Below the pieces are notes generated by a model, which made no database searches, was not told where the DNA came from, and saw only the letters and a list, made by a program, of their open reading frames with translations. From the NCBI RefSeq assembly GCF_030409415.1, contig NZ_JAUFPW010000013.1, forward strand, positions 182,306 through 246,305: a DNA stretch of 64,000 nucleotides. Direction: 5' to 3'. Position numbers and translations under genes: made by a program. This document shows positions 60,250 through 64,000 of this stretch, piece after piece (within the stretch, counting starts at the first letter, position 1; the number at the start of each line of letters is the position of its first letter). This DNA is from Pedobacter aquatilis (GTDB lineage: Bacteria; Bacteroidota; Bacteroidia; Sphingobacteriales; Sphingobacteriaceae).

Positions 60250-61848
60250 TTATCCTGCCCAGCCATCTCTATCTAAACTCCTGTAGTTTATCGATTCTGC
60301 CAAATGTTCCATCTCCACATTTTCACTTCCATCTAAATCGGCAATGGTTCTGGCAACTTTCAAAATTCTATCATAAGCACGAGCAGATAAACCCAAACGC
60401 TCCATGGCCGATTTCAGTAAGTTTGTTCCAGCTTCGCTGATTTGGCAAACTTTTCTAACCATTTTAGGACTCATTTGTGCGTTATAATGCAAATCATTTT
60501 TATCCGCAAAGCGATGATCTTGAACTTCTCTGGCCGTTATAACTCTATTTCTAATTAATTCGCTTTTTTCCGCTTCGCGGGATGAAGCCAATTCCGAAAA
60601 ATTAACTGGCGTAACTTCAACATGTAAATCAATCCTATCTAAAAGTGGGCCTGATATTTTGCTGAGGTATTTCTGAACTACGCCGGGAGCACAAACACAT
60701 TCTTTTTCTGGGTGATTATAAAATCCGCAAGGGCAAGGATTCATAGAGGCAACCAACATAAAACTCGCTGGGTATTCTACAGAAAATCGAGCTCTGGAAA
60801 TTGCTACTTTCCTATCCTCCAAAGGTTGGCGCATCACCTCTAAAACGGTTCTTTTAAATTCAGGCAACTCATCCAAAAACAAAACGCCGTTATGCGCCAA
60901 AGATATTTCTCCAGGAGCCGGATTCATTCCACCACCAACCAAAGCAACCTCTGAAATGGTATGGTGAGGTGAACGATAAGGTCTTACGGCCATTAAAGCA
61001 TCTGTTGCAGATAATTTACCTGCCACAGAATGAATTTTTGTTGTTTCCAGCGCTTCATATAAATTTAATGGCGGTAAAATAGTAGGCAAACGTTTCGCTA
61101 ACATGGTTTTACCAGCACCCGGCGGACCAATTAAAATTACATTATGTCCGCCTGCGGCGGCAATTTCCAAGGCACGTTTTATATTTTCTTGCCCTTTAAC
61201 ATCAGCAAAATCATGTTCATAATTACCTATGTTTTTAAGAAATTCTGCTCTTGTATTTACCTTTACTTGCTCTAATGGCTCACTTTTTTTAAAAAAGCCT
61301 ATAACCTGAGCAAGTGTTTCTACGCCATAGGCGATTAAGCCATCAACAATTGCAGCTTCACGAACATGTTGCTTTGGTAAAATAAATCCTTTAAAACCAT
61401 CTTGCTGCGCTTGTATAGCAATTGGTAATGCACCTTTTATAGGTTGTATTGCGCCATCAAGCGATAGCTCACCCATTATAAAATAGTGCTCCAAATCTTC
61501 TGCAGGAATTTGCCCCGAAGCAGCTAAAATGCCAATAGCAATTGGTAAATCATAAGCAGAGCCTTCTTTCCTAATATCAGCAGGTGCGAGATTAACTACA
61601 ATTTTTTGACGCGGCATTCTAAAACCCGCTACATGAATGGCGCTTTCTAACCGCTGCAAGCTTTCTTTAACAGCATTGTCTGGCAGGCCAACCATATAAT
61701 ATTTAGTTCCGGCGCTAATGCTTACTTCAATTGTTATTGTTAAAGCATTTACGCCAAAAACTGCACTCCCGTATGTTTTACAAGCATTAATCTTTATGTA
61801 AAAAAAATGGGATGTTATATTATTCGGGGATAAATAATTTGGTAACAA
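60250..61848 (-). CDS. YifB/ComM-type Mg-chelatase-like AAA ATPase (start disrupted)
   Basis: ComM homologues are AAA+ helicases that help DNA integrate in natural transformation. Three parts are visible: an N-terminal LonC-like fold (SISAGTKYYMVGLPDNAVKE; DIRKEGSAYDLPIAIGI), the AAA domain (VILIGPPGAGKTMLAKRLP, GVLFLDELPEF) and the C-terminal Mg-chelatase part (ARAYDRILKVARTIADL). Conserved sequence begins KTYGSAVFGVN. The usual start, ATG CTT GTA AAA ACA TAC (MLVKTY), is present at 61787 but one A short, so it is out of frame and stops after 12 codons. The frame given runs to a TTG at 61848; the true start is unclear. Confidence 0.85.
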   Translation of the reverse strand: MLPNYLSPNNITSHFFYIKINACKTYGSAVFGVNALTITIEVSISAGTKYYMVGLPDNAVKESLQRLESAIHVAGFRMPRQKIVVNLAPADIRKEGSAYDLPIAIGILAASGQIPAEDLEHYFIMGELSLDGAIQPIKGALPIAIQAQQDGFKGFILPKQHVREAAIVDGLIAYGVETLAQVIGFFKKSEPLEQVKVNTRAEFLKNIGNYEHDFADVKGQENIKRALEIAAAGGHNVILIGPPGAGKTMLAKRLPTILPPLNLYEALETTKIHSVAGKLSATDALMAVRPYRSPHHTISEVALVGGGMNPAPGEISLAHNGVLFLDELPEFKRTVLEVMRQPLEDRKVAISRARFSVEYPASFMLVASMNPCPCGFYNHPEKECVCAPGVVQKYLSKISGPLLDRIDLHVEVTPVNFSELASSREAEKSELIRNRVITAREVQDHRFADKNDLHYNAQMSPKMVRKVCQISEAGTNLLKSAMERLGLSARAYDRILKVARTIADLDGSENVEMEHLAESINYRSLDRDGWAG

Positions 61849-61862
61849 CTAAGATAGCATTT

Positions 61863-61889
61863 AACCGCAAAGACACAAAGAACACAAAG
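61863..61889. repeat. Short dispersed sequence, family E type
   Basis: ACCGCAAAGACACAAAGAAC then ACAAAG, matching the inverse of the stretch at 55540-55592. Confidence 0.4.
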
Positions 61890-62023
61890 ATTTAGTTTTT
61901 AATTTTATGTTCTAACGAATTGGTTTTGATACTCATCCCAATTTAAACTATTCAAATTTTTAATTAAGCGTTGGGAAAGCTCTACTATAAAGGAAACTTT
62001 TCATTTCCAAACATCAACAAAAA

Positions 62024-62049
62024 AATCCCAACCATTTCTGATTGGGATT
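62024..62049. terminator. Terminator after ffh
   Basis: AATCCCAA and TTGGGATT pair around CCATTTCTGA, with an A run on the left that reads as a T run on the minus strand, downstream of ffh. Confidence 0.8.
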
Positions 62050-62109
62050 GAATATTTACTTTAAGCTATTATTCGCTTTAAGCTTTAGCCTTTCTGCTTT
62101 TGACAAAAA

Positions 62110-63450
62110 CTACCTTCTGCCCATTGGCATTTTAGGCATACCTTTCATCATTGCTGCTGCGGCTGCCGGGTTCGAAAACTGCTTCATCATTTTACGCATA
62201 TCTTCAAACTGCTTAATTAATTTAGTAACCTCCTCAACTTTACTACCAGAGCCTTTTGCAATACGCAGTCTACGGCTTTGTTGAATTGCATCTGGGTTTT
62301 CCTTTTCAAACGGTGTCATCGAGTTGATAATTGCTTCGATAGATTTGAAAGCATCATCTTGAATATCAACATTCTTCATCATCTTGCCAACACCCGGTAT
62401 CATGCCCATCAAATCTTTCATGTTACCCATTTTCTTAATCTGCTGAATCTGGCTATAGAAATCGTTAAAATCAAATTTATTCTTACGGATTTTCTTTTGT
62501 AATTCTGCTGCTTCCTTTTCATCAAACTGCATTTGAGCACGTTCAACAAGTGAAACCACATCACCCATACCCAAAATACGCGATGCCATACGGTCTGGAT
62601 AGAAAACATCCAAAGCTTCCATTTTTTCGCCCGTACCAATAAATTTAATTGGTTTATTTACTACCGATTTTATTGAAAGTGCAGCACCACCGCGGGTATC
62701 ACCATCTAATTTGGTTAAAACAACACCAGTAAAATCTAACCTATCGTTAAATACTTTTGCAGTATTTACTGCATCCTGACCAGTCATTGAATCCACAACG
62801 AATAAAATTTCGTGCGGTTGTGTTTTGGCTTTAACTTCCGAAATCTCGTTCATTAAAGATTCGTCAATCGCTAAACGACCGGCAGTATCGATAATAATTA
62901 CGTTATTTCCGTTTTGCTTACCATGCTCAATACCTTCTAAAGCAATACCAACCGGGTCTTTTGAATCGCGGTTAGCATAAACAGATACGCCAACAGAAGT
63001 TCCTAAAACTTCTAATTGATCTACCGCCGCCGGGCGATACATGTCACCAGCAACTAATAAAGGTTTTTTGCCTTTTCCTTTCAAATGTAAGGCTAGCTTA
63101 CCGGCAAATGTTGTTTTACCAGCACCATTTAAACCGGCAATTAAAATAATGGTTGGGTTTGCCTTTGTTTCAAGTTCGGTAACCTCGCCACCCATTAAGG
63201 CAGCAAGCTCATCGTTCATAATTTTTGTAAGCAATTGCCCAGGAGAAACCGCAGTTAATACGTTTTGTCCTAATGCTTTTTGCCTAACCTCATCTGTAAA
63301 AGTTTTGGCTGTTTTATAGTTAACATCGGCATCTAATAATGCTTTACGAATCTCTTTCATGGTTTCCGCCACGTTAATTTCCGTAATGCTGCCTTGTCCC
63401 TTTAATACTTTAAATGCTCTGTCTAGCTTGTCCTGTAAATTATCAAACAT
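62110..63450 (-). CDS. ffh: Signal recognition particle protein Ffh
   Basis: The SRP54-type GTPase that binds signal sequences together with 4.5S RNA and targets ribosomes to FtsY and SecYEG. It has 446 residues: N domain (1-85), G domain with GLNGAGKTTFAGKL (106-119), VIIDTAGRLAID, LTKLDGDTRGGAALS, then the Met-rich M domain (about 300-446) with RRLRIAKGSGSKVEEV and the C-terminal KGMPKMPMGRR. Start ATG 63450. A TACATTTG box lies about 60 bases upstream (63510-63517). Confidence 0.98.
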   Translation of the reverse strand: MFDNLQDKLDRAFKVLKGQGSITEINVAETMKEIRKALLDADVNYKTAKTFTDEVRQKALGQNVLTAVSPGQLLTKIMNDELAALMGGEVTELETKANPTIILIAGLNGAGKTTFAGKLALHLKGKGKKPLLVAGDMYRPAAVDQLEVLGTSVGVSVYANRDSKDPVGIALEGIEHGKQNGNNVIIIDTAGRLAIDESLMNEISEVKAKTQPHEILFVVDSMTGQDAVNTAKVFNDRLDFTGVVLTKLDGDTRGGAALSIKSVVNKPIKFIGTGEKMEALDVFYPDRMASRILGMGDVVSLVERAQMQFDEKEAAELQKKIRKNKFDFNDFYSQIQQIKKMGNMKDLMGMIPGVGKMMKNVDIQDDAFKSIEAIINSMTPFEKENPDAIQQSRRLRIAKGSGSKVEEVTKLIKQFEDMRKMMKQFSNPAAAAAMMKGMPKMPMGRR

Positions 63451-63509
63451 CTTTTTATAAGCTAAAAGCTATTGCTTTTATGCAAAAGCTACTGGTTTTT
63501 AATAAAAGG

Positions 63510-63517
63510 CAAATGTA
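63510..63517 (-). promoter_or_regulatory. Candidate -7 box for ffh
   Basis: The minus strand reads TACATTTG. A TTGC lies about 23 bases further upstream, a little far for a good -33 element. Confidence 0.4.
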
Positions 63518-63623
63518 TCAATTTTTGATTGTAAATCTTTGCAACCCAAGGTCAAAAATCAATTAATTACAAAAGCTTAGTTGCATTGATTTTTGAAAAT
63601 TATTGTTCAGCCCATTTGGCAGA

Positions 63624-63715
63624 CTACAGTCCCGCCATACACTTCAATTTTTTTGAACAGCGTAACAGCACATTTGAAATTTCTGCAACAAAAAGTATTT
63701 TCGTTGCTGTCGGGT
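63624..63715 (-). repeat. Dispersed repeat, family D
   Basis: ACTACAGTCCCGCCATACAC at the left end and AAAAAGTATTTTCGTTGCTG at the right followed by TCGGGTTTAAG, like the copies at 4292-4388 and 30661-30756. Confidence 0.6.
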
Positions 63716-63885
63716 TTAAGAGTAACGGTGGGTGGTTCTTGGGGGGGAATTTAATCACCCCTTTCCCCTCTTAAATTAGGAGGGGAAAGGTAAGAACGAT
63801 GGCAAATTATTGCACTTGATTTATTGCTGTACGTTTAACCTAATCCGTTAATAATCATACAAATTTTAAGTAGCACTGTCCAACT

Positions 63886-63914
63886 CCCCTCCTTATTTCA
63901 AGGAGGGGTTGGGG
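63886..63914. repeat. C/G-block palindrome interrupted by an IS end
   Basis: ACTCCCCTCCTT...AAGGAGGGGTTGGGG. The same kind of block at 4684-4715 is also broken directly after its GGGTTAGGG part by the same AATGTCATTAACTTAA end. Confidence 0.7.
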
Positions 63915-64000
63915 CAATGTCATTAACTTAAGGCTCATATCGCTCTTTTGTAGTTGGTCCATGTTTGATATTTTCCTTTGGTTCTTTTACTTTTTACGAT
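63915..64000 (-). mobile_element. Probable insertion sequence end (continues beyond the window)
   Basis: The terminal sequence CCTTAAGTTAATGACATT (minus strand, 63916-63933) equals the right end of the small element at 4717-4857, and the junction lies in the same kind of C/G-block target. An open frame enters from the window edge and stops two bases before this end, as in an IS whose transposase gene runs almost to the terminal repeat. Confidence 0.5.
63935..64000 (-). CDS. Possible transposase, C-terminal 21 residues only
   Basis: The minus strand is open from base 64000 to a TGA at 63935-63937. The visible end reads IVKSKRTKGKYQTWTNYKRA and one Ile. A short, strongly basic tail directly before an IS-like terminal repeat suits the C-terminus of an IS4-type transposase, but the fragment is too short to prove it. 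Only the sequence beyond the window could settle this. Confidence 0.4.
   Translation of the reverse strand: MVKSKRTKGKYQTWTNYKRAI

Larger units (their letters stand above)
63451..63934. other. Repeat-rich region upstream of ffh
   Basis: No gene is supported. The region holds a TACATTTG promoter-like box for ffh (63510-63517, minus), a family D copy (63624-63715) and two C/G-block repeats (63747-63790 and 63886-63914); an IS end begins at 63915. Confidence 0.65.

Noticed and set aside
63586..63774. 62-codon frame upstream of ffh
   Set aside because: It runs through a family D repeat and a C/G block, and has no family features.
1..64000. tRNA, rRNA, tmRNA, SRP RNA or CRISPR array
   Set aside because: I looked for conserved TTCGAATC-type arms, rRNA core sequences and regularly spaced direct repeats, and saw none. 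The visible repeats are palindromes scattered singly.

Overview
The window is a 64 kb chromosomal segment of an A+T-rich Bacteroidota bacterium, most like Sphingobacteriaceae (Pedobacter and relatives). The grounds are: promoter boxes of the TAnnTTTG type in place of sigma70 -10 boxes, weak Shine-Dalgarno sequences, a ribosomal protein S16 with a long Ala/Glu-rich tail, a SusC-like plug motif, lipoproteins with Lys-rich sequence after the lipobox cysteine, and many short dispersed palindromes between genes. Genus is an inference from general resemblance. I see no tRNA, rRNA, CRISPR array, prophage or defence island.

Layout. 1-6.4 kb: the 3' end of thiL, then rmuC, a DAO-family oxidoreductase, a membrane zinc peptidase, a repeat-filled gap and the dusB-apaG pair. 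6.5-8.5 kb: a CPBP protease, a DUF2007 protein and cdsA. 8.6-12.6 kb: a methyltransferase, an acyl-CoA thioesterase, and metE preceded by a cobalamin riboswitch. 12.7-25.5 kb: peptidases (M14, S9 lipoprotein, M16), a DsbA-like protein, mfd, peptide deformylase and a secreted beta-domain protein. 25.5-30.5 kb: the Fe-S pair mrp-nfu, a GT51 transglycosylase with a long N-terminal region, hpt and psd. 31-34.8 kb: an MscS channel and the ribosomal/tRNA-modification cluster rpsP-rimM-trmD-rplS. 34.9-39.5 kb: a deoxyribonucleotidase, a multi-domain VIT/vWA protein and a YbjQ protein. 39.5-43.6 kb: birA, DsbD in two genes, pfkA. 43.6-49.4 kb: rsfS, ftsH, a LUD-domain protein, a KAS III-like synthase and a TPR protein. 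49.5-56.7 kb: a zinc-ribbon/NIF3 pair, DUF2752/TM2, a beta-CASP MBL protein and proB-proA. 56.9-63.5 kb: small secreted or unknown proteins, an MBL hydrolase, yifB and ffh. 63.5-64 kb: repeats and what looks like the end of an insertion sequence.

Most genes are housekeeping: translation and quality control (rpsP, rimM, trmD, rplS, rsfS, def, ftsH, ffh), envelope (cdsA, psd, GT51, MscS), amino acids (metE, proB, proA), Fe-S assembly (mrp, nfu), thiol redox (two-part DsbD, DsbA-like) and secreted peptidases. I did not find a complete new system. The most unusual items are: (1) a 141-bp element with terminal inverted repeats and an 11-bp flanking duplication, whose end matches a probable IS end at the right edge of the window; (2) dispersed palindromes concentrated in gaps between convergent genes; (3) the VIT-vWA-plug-TPR-DUF2135 protein; (4) yifB, whose usual start ATG is out of frame by one base.
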